Assembly: GCF_036250755.1 (NCBI RefSeq) | Contig: NZ_CP109583.1 | Span: 3,658,001-3,722,000, forward strand | Reading direction: 5' to 3' | Length of the DNA stretch: 64,000 nt | Source: Streptomyces uncialis | GTDB taxonomy: Bacteria > Actinomycetota > Actinomycetes > Streptomycetales > Streptomycetaceae | Shown here: positions 17,842-27,243 of the stretch, in pieces | Layout of the letters: each line of letters opens with the position of its first letter | Numbering within the stretch: the first letter of the stretch is position 1 | Position numbers and translations under genes: made by a program | Notes under the pieces: model-generated | The model's input: only the letters and a program-made list of their open reading frames with translations | Database searches by the model: none | Told to the model about the DNA's origin: nothing

Positions 17842-18730
17842 CCGCCTTCGCTTGCGCTTCCCAGGTCTGTCCGGCCTTGCGCACTTGTTTCTGTGCGGTC
17901 GCTCGGTGGTTTCGCGGTTCCCCGCGGGTCGCCTTCGCTTGCGCTTCCCAGGTCCGTCCGGGGTGGGCGCACTCGTTCCTGTGCCGTCGCTCGGTGGCTT
18001 CGCGCAGTTCCCCGCGCCCCTGGGTGCTGCCCCTGTCCGTCGTTCTTCGGGTGCGGCCCGGTCCTCGTCCTGCGCAGTTCCCCGCGCCCCTTTGGGGCGC
18101 ATCCGGTCGGTTCTTCGGGTCGGTGCCGGTCGGGATTCTCCGTCCTCGCTCCAACGCGCTCGGTCGGACGTTCCTGTGGTCGGACTGAAGAGCATCGGAG
18201 TCTGCGGGCAGAGATTCCCGCCCACCCCCTCCCGCAGCAGCGCGAGTCCGCGAGGAGGATGGTTCAACCCCGCCCCGGGCTGACGCCAGCGCGCAGCCTG
18301 ACCCCACCCGCAGCCTGAGAACAGCCCCAGGTGGGCGCCCCCAAAGGGGCGCGGGGAACTGCGCAAAGACGAGGGCAGGCCCGCACCCGAAGAGCGACCG
18401 CCAGAGGGCAGCACCCAGGGGCGCGAGGAACTGCGCACCCACGAACGACCTGTGCGGGAACAGGTACGCCCAGGTGGGGAACCCTAGGGGCGCGGGGAAC
18501 TGCGCGAAGACGAGGACCGGCCCGCACCCGAAGAGCGACCGCCAGAGGGCAGCATCCAGGGGCGCGGGGAACTGCGCACCCACGAACGACCTGTGCGGGA
18601 ACAAGTACGCCCAGCCGGACAGACCTCAGAAGCGCGAGCCACCGAACGACCTGTGCGGGGACAAGTACGTCCAGCACAGGAAACCTCGGAAGCGCGAGCG
18701 AAGGCGACCCGCTGGTCCGGGATCTGAGAC
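17842..18730. repeat. Composite intergenic repeat, cluster 4
   Basis: Spacer between two plus-strand genes, beginning immediately after the stop codon with CCGCCTTCGCTTGCGCTTCC. Two forward arms, a minus-strand core (18193-18212, variant TCTGCCCGCAGACTCCGATG) and several inverted arms follow. Within the right half a block of about 140 bases is nearly duplicated (around 18350-18470 and 18490-18610), showing recent internal expansion. Confidence 0.85.
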
Positions 18731-18777
18731 CCAGGGAAACGACCAGGCAACGATCCTCGTAACCGTTCCCTCTCTAT

Positions 18778-18807
18778 CTACGCGCGTAGGCGAATTAGGG
18801 CTACGCT
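18778..18807 (+). promoter_or_regulatory. pnp operator CTACGCGCGTAG and -10 region
   Basis: The 12-bp palindrome CTACGCGCGTAG occupies 18778-18789. TACGCT at 18802-18807 is a good -10 box and ends 7 bases before the GTG of pnp, so the transcript is probably leaderless. A 17-base spacer would place the -35 box inside the palindrome, so a bound regulator would block polymerase. The identical palindrome occurs in the deoC and add promoters. Confidence 0.65.
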
Positions 18808-18814
18808 CATCCGC

Positions 18815-19639
18815 GTGAACGAATCTCTTCTTCCGGACGACATCCAGGGCGACCCCCACGCCGCGGCCGACGCCGCCGCGTCCCGCCTCCGTGAGCTGAC
18901 GGGCGCCGGGACCCACGACGTCGCCCTCGTGATGGGCTCCGGCTGGGCCCCCGCCGCCCGCGCGCTCGGCGAGCCCGAGCACGAGTTCTCCGTGACGGAA
19001 CTGCCCGGCTTCCCGCCGCCCGCCGTCGAGGGCCACGGCGGCACCGTCCGCTCGTACCGGATCGGCGACAAGCGGGCGCTGGTGTTCCTGGGCCGTACGC
19101 ACTACTACGAGGGCCGGGGCGTCGCACCCGTCGCGCACGGCGTGCGCACGGCCGTCGCGGCCGGCTGCAAGACCATCGTCCTGACGAACGGCTGCGGCGG
19201 TCTGCGCGACGGCATGCGCCCCGGTCAGCCGGTCCTCATCAGCGACCACCTGAACCTCACCGCGACCTCGCCGATCGTGGGCGCGAACTTCGTGGACCTC
19301 ACCGATCTGTACTCGCCCCGGCTGCGCGCCCTGTGCAAGGAGATCGACCCCACCCTTGAGGAGGGCGTCTACGCGCAGTTCCCCGGCCCGCACTACGAGA
19401 CGCCCGCCGAGATCCGGATGGCCCGGACGATCGGCGCCGACCTGGTCGGGATGTCCACCGTGCTGGAGGCCATCGCCGCCCGTGAGGCGGGCGCCGAGGT
19501 GCTCGGGATCTCGCTGGTCACCAATCTCGCCGCCGGCATGACCGGGGAACCCCTCAACCACGAGGAGGTCCTCCAGGCGGGCCGCGACTCCGCCACGCAC
19601 ATGGGCGACCTGCTCACCCAGGTGCTGGGCCGCATCTGA
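18815..19639 (+). CDS. Purine-nucleoside phosphorylase
   Basis: Phosphorolyses (deoxy)inosine and (deoxy)guanosine to base and (deoxy)ribose-1-phosphate. 274 residues from GTG 18815. Trimeric PNP signatures: [10 protein letters not shown] (phosphate loop), [51 protein letters not shown] and LVTNLAAG. The Asn in VTNLAAG and the Glu of YETPAE line the purine site. The product feeds the mutase encoded next. A terminator hairpin follows. Confidence 0.94.
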   Translation: MNESLLPDDIQGDPHAAADAAASRLRELTGAGTHDVALVMGSGWAPAARALGEPEHEFSVTELPGFPPPAVEGHGGTVRSYRIGDKRALVFLGRTHYYEGRGVAPVAHGVRTAVAAGCKTIVLTNGCGGLRDGMRPGQPVLISDHLNLTATSPIVGANFVDLTDLYSPRLRALCKEIDPTLEEGVYAQFPGPHYETPAEIRMARTIGADLVGMSTVLEAIAAREAGAEVLGISLVTNLAAGMTGEPLNHEEVLQAGRDSATHMGDLLTQVLGRI

Positions 19640-19650
19640 CGGCACCCGCG

Positions 19651-19684
19651 CGCCCGTGGCGGGTCCACACCCCGGCCACGGGCG
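19651..19684 (+). terminator. Hairpin after pnp
   Basis: CGCCCGTGGC (19651-19660) pairs perfectly with GCCACGGGCG (19675-19684), 14-base loop, 12 bases after the pnp stop. It lacks a T-run, as is common in Streptomyces. The mutase probably has its own start signal or depends on read-through. Confidence 0.6.
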
Positions 19685-19779
19685 GCCGTACGCGTCCGCG
19701 TTCCCGGTGGGCGCGCCCCGTCACCGGGTAGAGCGAGGGAAGACCGCGCCCACCCGGACACCACCCGAGAGGCAGAACC

Positions 19780-21456
19780 GTGCAGGACGACGAGCTGATC
19801 ACCCGCGCCCGTGCCTGGCTGGCCGAGGACCCCGACCCCGGGACCAGGGACGAGCTGGCCCGCCTGCTGGAGCGGCTGCACCCGGGCACCGCCGACAAGG
19901 AGGCCGCCGCCGAGCTGGCCGACCGGTTCGCGGGCACCCTCCAGTTCGGCACCGCCGGGCTCCGCGGTGAGCTGGGCGCGGGCCCGATGCGGATGAACCG
20001 CGTGGTGGTCGTACGGGCCGCCGCGGGACTCGCCGCGTACCTCAAGGACGAGGGCCACACGGGTGGCCTGGTGGTGATCGGTTACGACGCCCGGCACATG
20101 TCGGCCCGGTTCGCACAGGACACGGCGGCCGTGCTGACCGGCGCGGGCCTGCGGGCCGCGCTGCTGCCGCGCCCGCTGCCCACCCCCGTCCTCGCGTTCG
20201 CGATCCGCCATCTGGGCGCGGTCGCGGGCGTCGAGGTCACCGCGAGCCACAACCCGCCCCGGGACAACGGCTACAAGGTGTACCTGGGTGACGGCTCGCA
20301 GATCGTGCCCCCGGCCGACAGCGGGATCGCCGAGCGGATCGCCGCGGTCGGCGCGCTGGCGGACGTACCCCGTCCGGACGGCGGCTGGGACACCCTCGGC
20401 GAGGAGGTCACCGAGGCGTATCTGGCGCGGACCGACGCCGTCCTCTCGACGGGCTCCCCGCGCACCGCGCGCACCGTCTACACAGCGATGCACGGGGTCG
20501 GCAAGGACGTGCTGCTCGCCGCGTTCGCCCGCGCGGGCTTCCCCGCCCCGGTGCTGGTGACCGAGCAGGCCGAGCCGGACCCCGACTTCCCGACGGTCGC
20601 GTTCCCGAACCCGGAGGAGCCCGGGGCGATGGACCTCGCGTTCGCGACGGCCCGCGCCGCCCGCCCCGACCTGATCGTCGCCAACGACCCCGACGCCGAC
20701 CGCTGCGCGGTGGTCGTACCGGTCGTGGACGCCGTCGACCCGGACGGCGGGTGGCGGATGCTGCGCGGGGACGAGGTCGGCGCCCTGCTCGCCGCGCATC
20801 TGGTCCGCCGGGGCGTCAGCGGCACGTTCGCGGAGTCGATCGTGTCGTCGTCGCTGCTGGGCCGGATCGCCGCGAAGGCCGGGCTCGGGTACGAGGAGAC
20901 CCTGACCGGTTTCAAGTGGATCGCCCGGGTGGACGGTCTGCGGTACGGCTACGAGGAGGCGCTGGGTTACTGCGTCGACCCGGAGGGCGTCCGCGACAAG
21001 GACGGCATCACGGCCGCGCTGCTGATCACCGAGCTGGCGTCGGAGCTGAAGGAGGAGGGCCGTACCCTCCTGGACCTGCTGGACGACCTCGCGGTCGAGC
21101 ACGGGCTGCACGCCACCGACCAGCTCTCGGTACGGGTGGAGGACCTGTCGGTGATCGCCGACGCCATGCGCGCGCTGCGTGAGCGCCCGCCCGCCGCGCT
21201 CGCGGGCCGTCCCGTGACCCGGGCCGAGGACCTGACCCTGGGGAGCGGTGAGCTGCCCCCCACGGACGGTCTGCGGTACTTCCTGGACGGCGCCCGGGTC
21301 ATCGTCCGCCCGAGCGGCACCGAGCCCAAGCTGAAGTGCTATCTGGAGGCCGTCGTGCCCGTCGGGGCCCGCGAGGAGCTGCCCCGGGCCCGTACCGAGG
21401 CCCTGGACCTGCTGGCGGCCCTGAAGCGGGATCTGGCCGCCGCCGCGGGCATCTGA
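19780..21456 (+). CDS. Phospho-sugar mutase (phosphopentomutase/phosphomannomutase type)
   Basis: 558 residues from GTG 19780. Alpha-D-phosphohexomutase domains in order: QFGTAGLRGELG, catalytic phosphoserine loop VTASHNPPRDNGYK, metal loop NDPDADRCAV, sugar loop GYEEALGYC and phosphate-binding RPSGTEPKLK. Many annotations say phosphomannomutase. Its place between pnp and deoC argues that it interconverts (deoxy)ribose-1- and -5-phosphates, linking nucleoside phosphorolysis to the aldolase. Assays would be needed to separate pentose from hexose use. Confidence 0.88.
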   Translation: MQDDELITRARAWLAEDPDPGTRDELARLLERLHPGTADKEAAAELADRFAGTLQFGTAGLRGELGAGPMRMNRVVVVRAAAGLAAYLKDEGHTGGLVVIGYDARHMSARFAQDTAAVLTGAGLRAALLPRPLPTPVLAFAIRHLGAVAGVEVTASHNPPRDNGYKVYLGDGSQIVPPADSGIAERIAAVGALADVPRPDGGWDTLGEEVTEAYLARTDAVLSTGSPRTARTVYTAMHGVGKDVLLAAFARAGFPAPVLVTEQAEPDPDFPTVAFPNPEEPGAMDLAFATARAARPDLIVANDPDADRCAVVVPVVDAVDPDGGWRMLRGDEVGALLAAHLVRRGVSGTFAESIVSSSLLGRIAAKAGLGYEETLTGFKWIARVDGLRYGYEEALGYCVDPEGVRDKDGITAALLITELASELKEEGRTLLDLLDDLAVEHGLHATDQLSVRVEDLSVIADAMRALRERPPAALAGRPVTRAEDLTLGSGELPPTDGLRYFLDGARVIVRPSGTEPKLKCYLEAVVPVGAREELPRARTEALDLLAALKRDLAAAAGI

Positions 21457-21464
21457 CGTCCCGG

Positions 21465-21499
21465 CCGTTCCCGGAGGGCGTGCGTCCTTCCGGGAACGG
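21465..21499. terminator. Hairpin between convergent genes
   Basis: CCGTTCCCGGA (21465-21475) pairs with TCCGGGAACGG (21489-21499). It separates the mutase from the converging reductase gene and can serve both strands. Confidence 0.65.
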
Positions 21500-22390
21500 T
21501 CAGCTCTCCCGGACGGCCGCCCTGAGCTGCCGGACACCCAGCGGCGCGCTCCAGGTGTCGTGGCCCCCGGCGGACAGCGCCCGCAGCCGGGCCGGCGACA
21601 GATCGAGCCACTCGGTGTCGACTCCCGCGTCCCGGGCCGTCGCCACCATGTTCAGCATCCCGGCGGTCTGCACGTCGAGGCCCTGGGTGAGCCGCGGCGG
21701 GGTGCCGTCGGCGGCCTCGGCGTCGATCTCCGCCGCGAAGGCCGGCATCAGCGCCCCCATGCTGCCCAGCCAGGGCACGAGCAGTTCCGTCACCCCGGCC
21801 GCGCTGCCGCCGGGACGGGAGGTCGCCATGGCGACGGCCAGGTTGAAGCCGTGGAACATCAGGTCCATCGCGCTCAGCAGGGCGATGTCGTGGAGCGACG
21901 CGAGCCCGGTGTCCTCGCCGAGCCAGTGCGCGGTGCCGAGCACCTCCAGGTCCGTCCGCCAGCGGGCGAACGCCTCCTGGGGCCCGCTGTACAGCACGAA
22001 CGCCCCGGGTGAGGCGATGGTCCCCGGGACGGCCATGATCCCTCCGTCCAGACAGGTGATGCCCGCCCCGGCGGCCCACCCGGCCAGTTCGGCGGCCTGG
22101 GCGGGCGAGCCGTTCGTCAGATCGACGACCGTCCGGCCGCGCAGCTCCCGCGCGAGGGGTTCCAGCACCTCGCGGACCGCGGCGGGGTCGAGCAGACAGA
22201 CCACCACGAGCCGGGCGTCCCGTACGGCTTCCCCGGCGTCGGCGGCCCGTTCCGCTCCCCGCTCGACCAGGGCGTCGACGCGGGACGCTGTCCGGTTCCA
22301 CACCACGGTCCGCCGCCCGGCGTCCAGGAACGCTCCCGCCAGCGCCCGCCCCATGTCGCCCAGCCCGAGCACACTCACATCACCGCGCAC
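21500..22390 (-). CDS. NADPH-dependent imine-reductase-like oxidoreductase
   Basis: GTG 22390, with GAAGAGG upstream, gives 297 residues starting VRGDVSVLGLGDMGRALAGA. The N-terminal Rossmann domain (GLGDMG; VVWNRTASR selects NADPH) is followed by VVDLTNGSPAQAAELA, LDGGIMAVPGTIASPGA and a helical C-terminal dimer domain. GAFVLYSG and LGEDTGLASLHDIALL are characteristic of the IRED branch of the beta-hydroxyacid dehydrogenase superfamily, which reduces cyclic imines. The natural substrate is unknown. It is isolated, with no biosynthetic neighbours. Confidence 0.82.
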   Translation of the reverse strand: MRGDVSVLGLGDMGRALAGAFLDAGRRTVVWNRTASRVDALVERGAERAADAGEAVRDARLVVVCLLDPAAVREVLEPLARELRGRTVVDLTNGSPAQAAELAGWAAGAGITCLDGGIMAVPGTIASPGAFVLYSGPQEAFARWRTDLEVLGTAHWLGEDTGLASLHDIALLSAMDLMFHGFNLAVAMATSRPGGSAAGVTELLVPWLGSMGALMPAFAAEIDAEAADGTPPRLTQGLDVQTAGMLNMVATARDAGVDTEWLDLSPARLRALSAGGHDTWSAPLGVRQLRAAVRES

Positions 22391-22576
22391 CGCGGCCCCG
22401 CCTCTTCCCTCACCCCGGCAACGGGCCCGGCCGGACCCGCCCTTCCACCCTGGAGGCGGCCGGACCCGCGGACAAGAAGGCACATGAGAGTGCCGAACTC
22501 ACCAAAAGGTGCGCACCAAATGGTTCGGGGTCGGCCGAGAAGGAACTCCTGACGGCTTTCGGACGTCATCGGGTGC

Positions 22577-23008
22577 ATGGAGGCGGACGAGCAGAACGGG
22601 CAGAACACCGGTATCAAGACACGGCCCGGCCAGGCCGGGGAGGAGCCCGGCCCACCGGCGGACGGACCCTCGGGGGCGCTCGCCGGATGCCTGGTCGCGA
22701 TCCTGGCGGGCGCGGTCGGGCTCACGGTGTGGCTGCACGGGGCGCGGCCCGGGATACGCGGCGGCTTCGAGGGCGAGCGGGACCTGAGCCTCGTCTACGG
22801 CGAGCTGCCCCTGATGCTGTTCGGCGTGCCCGCCCTGACGCTGACCGTCTGGTCGGTGAGCCGCGCCGCGCTGCGCGACCGGCTGGCCCCGTTCCCCCGG
22901 GCGGCCGTCCTCGTCGCGGTGGTCGGCGCGACCCTGGCCCTGCTGGGCTGGCTGTGCCTGCTCTGGCTGGAGTCCCGCGTGTCCTTCTTCGTCCATCCCT
23001 CCTGGTGA
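22577..23008 (+). CDS. Hypothetical membrane protein
   Basis: 143 residues: a polar, Pro/Gly-rich N-terminus of about 30, then three likely membrane helices (about 34-55, 75-98, 108-132). No recognised motif. It is followed by the PH-domain gene on the same strand after a 138-base gap. Codon use is normal for the genome. Function unknown. Confidence 0.7.
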   Translation: MEADEQNGQNTGIKTRPGQAGEEPGPPADGPSGALAGCLVAILAGAVGLTVWLHGARPGIRGGFEGERDLSLVYGELPLMLFGVPALTLTVWSVSRAALRDRLAPFPRAAVLVAVVGATLALLGWLCLLWLESRVSFFVHPSW

Positions 23009-23146
23009 GCCGGCCCGCCCGCACCCCTGGCCCCGGCGGCCCGTCCCTGTTCCTCGACGGCTGAGGGCGGCTGGGGGCGGCCGGGAAGGGGCGTCGGGCG
23101 AGGGCTCCGGGGACCCGTTCCGGCCAGGTGGGGCAGAATCGTTCGT

Positions 23147-23797
23147 ATGACGAGTTCCGATCGCCGCACGCCGTCCCCGCCCCCTTCGGGGAACCCGGAG
23201 GAGCCCGTGTACCAGGACCGGGTCTTCCGGTCCTCCGCCGCGATCGCGGGCGGTGTACTGCTGCTCGCGCTGGGCGGCTGGCTCGGGGTGGACGCGCTGG
23301 TCCGCGGTGAGGGCACCGCGCCATGGCTGGCGCTCGCCACGCTGCTGTTCCTGGTGCCGCTCGTCGTGGCGTACACGCTCCGTCCGGCCGTCTTCGTCAA
23401 CGAGGACCGCCTGCGGATCCGCAACCCGTTCCGGACGATCACCCTGCCCTGGAGCTGTGTGGGCAATCTCCGCGCGGGCTACTCCAACGAGGTCTTCGAC
23501 GACACCGGGGTGAAGTACCAACTCTGGGCGGTGCCGGTGTCGCTGCGGGCCCGCAAGAAGGCGGCCCGTCAGCAGAGCCGGGCCGCCGTGGACGATCTGT
23601 CCGGCCGCACCACCCTGACGGCGGCATCCGTCCGCTCGCCCTCCGACCAGACCGTGGAGGACCTGCGGGAGCTCGCGGAGCGCCGCGGCGGCGCGGAGTC
23701 CGCGCAGGGCCGCCCGCAGATCCGCTGGGCGTACGAGATCCTCGGCCCGTCGGCCGCGGGCGCGGTGCTGCTCGCGGTGGTCCTCGCGCTCACCTGA
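23147..23797 (+). CDS. PH-domain membrane protein
   Basis: 216 residues: a polar N-terminus, two membrane helices (about 30-50 and 62-80), then a bacterial PH-like domain (FVNEDRLRIRNPFRTITLPWSCVGNLRAGYS) and a C-terminal helix (about 195-215). This layout is common in Streptomyces; no reaction is known. The 3' end overlaps the converging LysR gene by 8 bases. Confidence 0.78.
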   Translation: MTSSDRRTPSPPPSGNPEEPVYQDRVFRSSAAIAGGVLLLALGGWLGVDALVRGEGTAPWLALATLLFLVPLVVAYTLRPAVFVNEDRLRIRNPFRTITLPWSCVGNLRAGYSNEVFDDTGVKYQLWAVPVSLRARKKAARQQSRAAVDDLSGRTTLTAASVRSPSDQTVEDLRELAERRGGAESAQGRPQIRWAYEILGPSAAGAVLLAVVLALT

Positions 23798-24707
23798 GTT
23801 CTCTGGCGGGGCCCGGCGGGGCCCCGTCCGGTCCGGGCCGCCGGGACAGCGCGCGGATCAGCGGGCGCAGCGCCGGGCCGGGCACCCCGGGCGGTACGGC
23901 CAGCGAGGTGGGCGCCCCGGGGGCGGCCAGCGGGCGGACGGCGACCCCGGTCAGGGTCGGCAGGGTCCCGGTGACGTCGTAGAAGACGGTCCAGGACGGC
24001 GGGTCGGCGGCGATCGCGCCCAGGGTGTCCTGGAGGTCGGTGAACGGCGGTCCGGGCACCGGTTCGGCCCCGGTGGCGCGTACGAGGTCCGTGACCAGGT
24101 CGTGGAACGGCGGGTTCCGTGCCCGTGGGGCGAGCCGCAGCGGGAGTCCCGCCAGCTGCTCCGGGCGTGGTTCGGGGCAGTCCGCCAGGGGGTGCGCGGC
24201 GGGAAGTGCCACGTACAGCGGTTCGGTCCACAGGGGCAGGAGTTCCAGTCCGGGCGCGGCGGGCATGGCCCGGACGAGCGCGGCGTCCAGCTCACCGGCG
24301 CGGACGGCCGCCAGCCGCTCGGTGACGGGCATCCTCGATGTGCGGACCCGCAGCCCGGGGGCCTGGGCCGCGAGCTCGTCGAGCAGCCGGTACACCCGGT
24401 CCCCCGGGCCCCTGATCACCCCCAGCCGCAGCAGCCCGCCGGTGCCGGAGGCGATGTCGGCGGCCACCCGGCGGACGCGGTCGGCGGCGGCGAGTGCCGT
24501 GCGCGCCTCCGGGAGCAGCCGTTCCCCGGCCCCGGTCAGCCGCACCCGGCGTGCGGAACGGTCGAACAGGGTGACGCCCAGTGCGCGTTCCAGTCGCCGT
24601 ATCTGCTGGCTGACCGCCGACTGGACGATGCCGAGGTGTTCGGCGGCCCGCCCGAAGCCGCCGGTCTCGGCGACCGCCACGAAGTACTGGAGCTGCCGCA
24701 GTTCCAT
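23790..24707 (-). CDS. LysR-family transcriptional regulator
   Basis: 305 residues from ATG 24707. Helix-turn-helix: MELRQLQYFVAVAETGGFGRAAEHLGIVQSAVSQQIRRLE, then LFDRSARRVRLTGAG. A two-lobe effector domain follows. It is divergent from the cupin gene (150-base gap), which is the likely target. The intergenic sequence holds GATCGGTGATC/ CACGATCG-type symmetry near 24735-24755, suitable for LysR binding. Confidence 0.9.
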   Translation of the reverse strand: MELRQLQYFVAVAETGGFGRAAEHLGIVQSAVSQQIRRLERALGVTLFDRSARRVRLTGAGERLLPEARTALAAADRVRRVAADIASGTGGLLRLGVIRGPGDRVYRLLDELAAQAPGLRVRTSRMPVTERLAAVRAGELDAALVRAMPAAPGLELLPLWTEPLYVALPAAHPLADCPEPRPEQLAGLPLRLAPRARNPPFHDLVTDLVRATGAEPVPGPPFTDLQDTLGAIAADPPSWTVFYDVTGTLPTLTGVAVRPLAAPGAPTSLAVPPGVPGPALRPLIRALSRRPGPDGAPPGPARELR

Positions 24708-24859
24708 GGTCCCGCCCCGTCCGCCCTCGCATCACGATCGGTGATCCCCACGATCGGCAACCGCTGCTGGTTCAGGTTCTGTTCCCGGGGTCGAATGGTC
24801 ACGCGGGCAGGCACCCGGCAGGACCGCCGGGGCCGCCCGGACGGACAGGAGCCGAGCCG

Positions 24860-25375
24860 ATGGACCGAGACCTCTCCCCGACCGGGACGGGCGCCCCGCG
24901 CGCGCTGGTCGTACGCGCCGAGGACGCCGAGCGGGTGCCGCTGCCGTCCGGCGGGGGCTTCGGCCTGCTGGTCGACGGCGGGTCGACGGGCGGTGCGCTG
25001 GGCGCCAACCGGCTCGACCTCGCCGAGGGCGCGGACGGCGGTCTGCCGCATCTGCACACCCGGTCGACCGAGCTGTTCCACGTCCTCACCGGCACGGTCG
25101 AGTTCCTGCTGGACGGGACGCTGACCCCGGTGGCGGCGGGCGGAACGGTGGTCGTCCCGCCGGGGCTGCCGCACGCCTTCGGCGCGGCGCCCGGGTCCGC
25201 CGCGCGGCTGTTCGTGGTGCTGACCCCGGGGCTCGACCGGTTCGGCTACTTCCGCGCGCTGGGCCGGGTCCAGCACGGGCTGGAGCCGTTCACGAGCCTG
25301 CTGCCCGAACAGGACCGTTACGACGTGCATTTCCTCGACCCGGAGCCTTGGCGGGCCGCCCGGAACCGGTCCTGA
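24860..25375 (+). CDS. Cupin-domain protein
   Basis: 171 residues. A single cupin: GLPHLHTRSTELFHVLTGTVEFLLDG supplies motif 1 (His-x-His, Glu, then His), and VVVPPGLPHAFGA supplies motif 2 with the fourth ligand His, so a metal centre is expected. The C-terminus is a helical extension. It may be a dioxygenase, isomerase or small-molecule sensor. Divergent from, and probably controlled by, the LysR regulator. Confidence 0.82.
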   Translation: MDRDLSPTGTGAPRALVVRAEDAERVPLPSGGGFGLLVDGGSTGGALGANRLDLAEGADGGLPHLHTRSTELFHVLTGTVEFLLDGTLTPVAAGGTVVVPPGLPHAFGAAPGSAARLFVVLTPGLDRFGYFRALGRVQHGLEPFTSLLPEQDRYDVHFLDPEPWRAARNRS

Positions 25376-25418
25376 CGGGACGGGTTCCGGGGCCGGGAGG
25401 TCACTTCCACTCCGGGAA

Positions 25419-25435
25419 CATCACCTAAAGTGATG
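25419..25435. promoter_or_regulatory. Palindrome upstream of the GH16-like gene
   Basis: CATCAC-CTAAA-GTGATG, a perfect 6-bp inverted repeat with a 5-base A/T-rich spacer, 90 bases before the GH16-like start and 44 bases after the cupin stop. A candidate operator for the downstream gene. Confidence 0.45.
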
Positions 25436-25523
25436 AACCAACCGCACAAAGTCGCCTTCGTGCGCATATGCGGGCTACCCCCGGGCAGAACTCCCCGGAC
25501 ACCCCGTCCCGGGGAGGAGTGAC

Positions 25524-26255
25524 ATGCTCACCGAAGGACTGGCCCGGCTCCGCGGGCGGCTCCGGCGCCTCGTCGGCAGACCGCGGCCCCCTATCGACAC
25601 CACCGCCGGCACACCCGTGTTCACGGCCGACTTCACCTCCACCTCGCAGTGGGTGGCGGGCCGCACCTGGGCGTATCCCGGGGGCGGTCCGACGAACCTC
25701 GGCGACAACAAGCTGGACCATCTGGTCGCGGACCCCGGCTACAGCCGTTCCGGGGTCTTCCGCGCGACGCGCCGCCCGGACGGCAAGTGGGACGCGGGGC
25801 TGCTGACCACCGAGGGCAGCGACGAGGGCTTCATGGTGCGCGCGGGGGACACCCTGGAGGCCCGGGTGCGGCTGCCGGAGGAGATGGGCGCCTGGCCCGC
25901 GATCTGGACCTGGCTCGACGGGGACCAGGAGATCGACGCGTTCGAGTACCACCCCGACAACCCGGACCTGCTGGAGCTGTCCAACCGGGTCCGCGGCGGT
26001 CAGTCCTACTACCGGGACCCGGCGATCGCCCCCGGCGGATGGCTCGACCTGAAGGTCGAGTTCGGGGTGCGTTCGGTGGTGTGGTGGGTGAACGGCACGC
26101 GGGTGTACGCGGACCGGCGCGGGGTGGGACGCAGATGGCAGGCGTACCTCATCGTCAACCTCTCCGTCTGCGCGGGCCGCTACCACCCGCGCCCCGACCC
26201 GTCCGTCTCGGAGATGTCCTTCGAGGTGGCCCGCCTCCTCATCCACCGACCTTGA
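25524..26255 (+). CDS. GH16-like beta-glucanase-fold protein
   Basis: 243 residues from ATG 25524 (GGAGGAG upstream). The sequence fits a jelly-roll lectin/glucanase: WPAIWTWLDGDQEIDAFEY contains EIDAFE, the E-x-D-x-x-E catalytic signature of glycoside hydrolase family 16, and GGWLDLKVEFGVRSVVWWVNG is the typical return strand. Unlike secreted GH16 enzymes it has no signal peptide; the N-terminus is Arg-rich (RLRGRLRRLVGRPR). It might be cytoplasmic or exported by another route. The stop is close to repeat cluster 5. Confidence 0.75.
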   Translation: MLTEGLARLRGRLRRLVGRPRPPIDTTAGTPVFTADFTSTSQWVAGRTWAYPGGGPTNLGDNKLDHLVADPGYSRSGVFRATRRPDGKWDAGLLTTEGSDEGFMVRAGDTLEARVRLPEEMGAWPAIWTWLDGDQEIDAFEYHPDNPDLLELSNRVRGGQSYYRDPAIAPGGWLDLKVEFGVRSVVWWVNGTRVYADRRGVGRRWQAYLIVNLSVCAGRYHPRPDPSVSEMSFEVARLLIHRP

Positions 26256-26261
26256 GCCCCG

Positions 26262-27208
26262 CTACACGGGTCGCCTTCGCTTGCGCGTCTGAGGTCTGTC
26301 CGGGTGGGCGCACTCCGTTCCGGTGCCGTCGCTCGGTGGGTTCGCGCAGTTCCCCGCGGGTCGCCTTCGCTTGCGCGTCTGAGGTCTGTCCGGCTGGACG
26401 CACTCCGTTCCGGTGCCGTCGCTCGGTGGGTGCGCAGTTCCCCGCGCCCCTTTGGGGCGCGTTCTGCTTGTTCTTCGGGTCGGTGCCGGTCGGGATTCTC
26501 CGTCCTCGATCCGACACGCTCGGTACGACGTACGTGTGGTCCTACTGAAGAGCATCGGAGTCTGCGAGCAGAGATTCCCGCCCACCCCCTCCCGTAGCCA
26601 TGCGCCTGCGGGAGGAAGGGGGTTTGAACCCCGGCCGGGCTGACGCCAGCCCGCTGTCTGACCCCACCCGCAGACTCAGAGCAGCCCCAGGTGGGCGCCC
26701 CAAAGCGGCGCGGGGAACTGCGCAAAAACGAGGGCAGACCCGCCCCCGAAGAGCGACCGCAAGAGGGCAGCACCTCAGGGGCGCGGGGAACTGCGCAAAG
26801 ACGAGGACCGGCCCGCACCCGAAGAACAAACCCGAAGGGGCAGCATCCAGGGGCGCGGGGAACTGCGCACCCACCGAGCGACGGCACAGGAACGAAGTGC
26901 GCCACGCCGGACAGACCTCGGAAGCGCAAGCGAAGGCGACCTGCGGGGAACTGCGCACCCACGAACGGCCCGCACAGGGACAAGTACGCCCAGCACAGGA
27001 AACCCAGGGGCGCGGGGAACTGCGCACCCCACGAGCGACGGCACAGGGACAAGTGCGCCCACCCGGACAGACCTGACAAGCGCGAGCGAAGGCGACCCGC
27101 ACGGGGAACAGGTACGCCCAGCACAGGAAACCCAGGGGCGCGGGCGACGGCGAGGTCCGGACCTGGGTACGGTCGACGTGTGGCTGCGGGGCGCGAGCGA
27201 AGGCGACC
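26262..27208. repeat. Composite intergenic repeat, cluster 5
   Basis: The longest element, about 950 bases between two plus-strand genes. Two forward arms, a minus-strand core (26553-26572) and at least five inverted arms in which GGGGCGCGGGGAACTGCGC recurs. It ends with GCGCGAGCGAAGGCGACCTG at the very edge of the deoC promoter, so the element supplies the sequence just upstream of the -35 box. Confidence 0.85.
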
Positions 27209-27237
27209 TGTACAGCTGCTACGCGCGTAGATATGCT
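27209..27237 (+). promoter_or_regulatory. deoC promoter with CTACGCGCGTAG operator
   Basis: TGTACA (27209-27214) and TATGCT (27232-27237) are 17 bases apart. The palindrome CTACGCGCGTAG (27219-27230) fills the spacer, one base from the -10 box. The -10 ends 6 bases before GTG 27244, so the transcript is probably leaderless; no Shine-Dalgarno is present. Confidence 0.7.
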
Positions 27238-27243
27238 CAGCTC

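Noticed and set aside
17842..18730. CRISPR-like regular repeats
   Set aside because: Repeat units are of unequal length, occur in both orientations and have no unique equal-length spacers. No cas genes are present.
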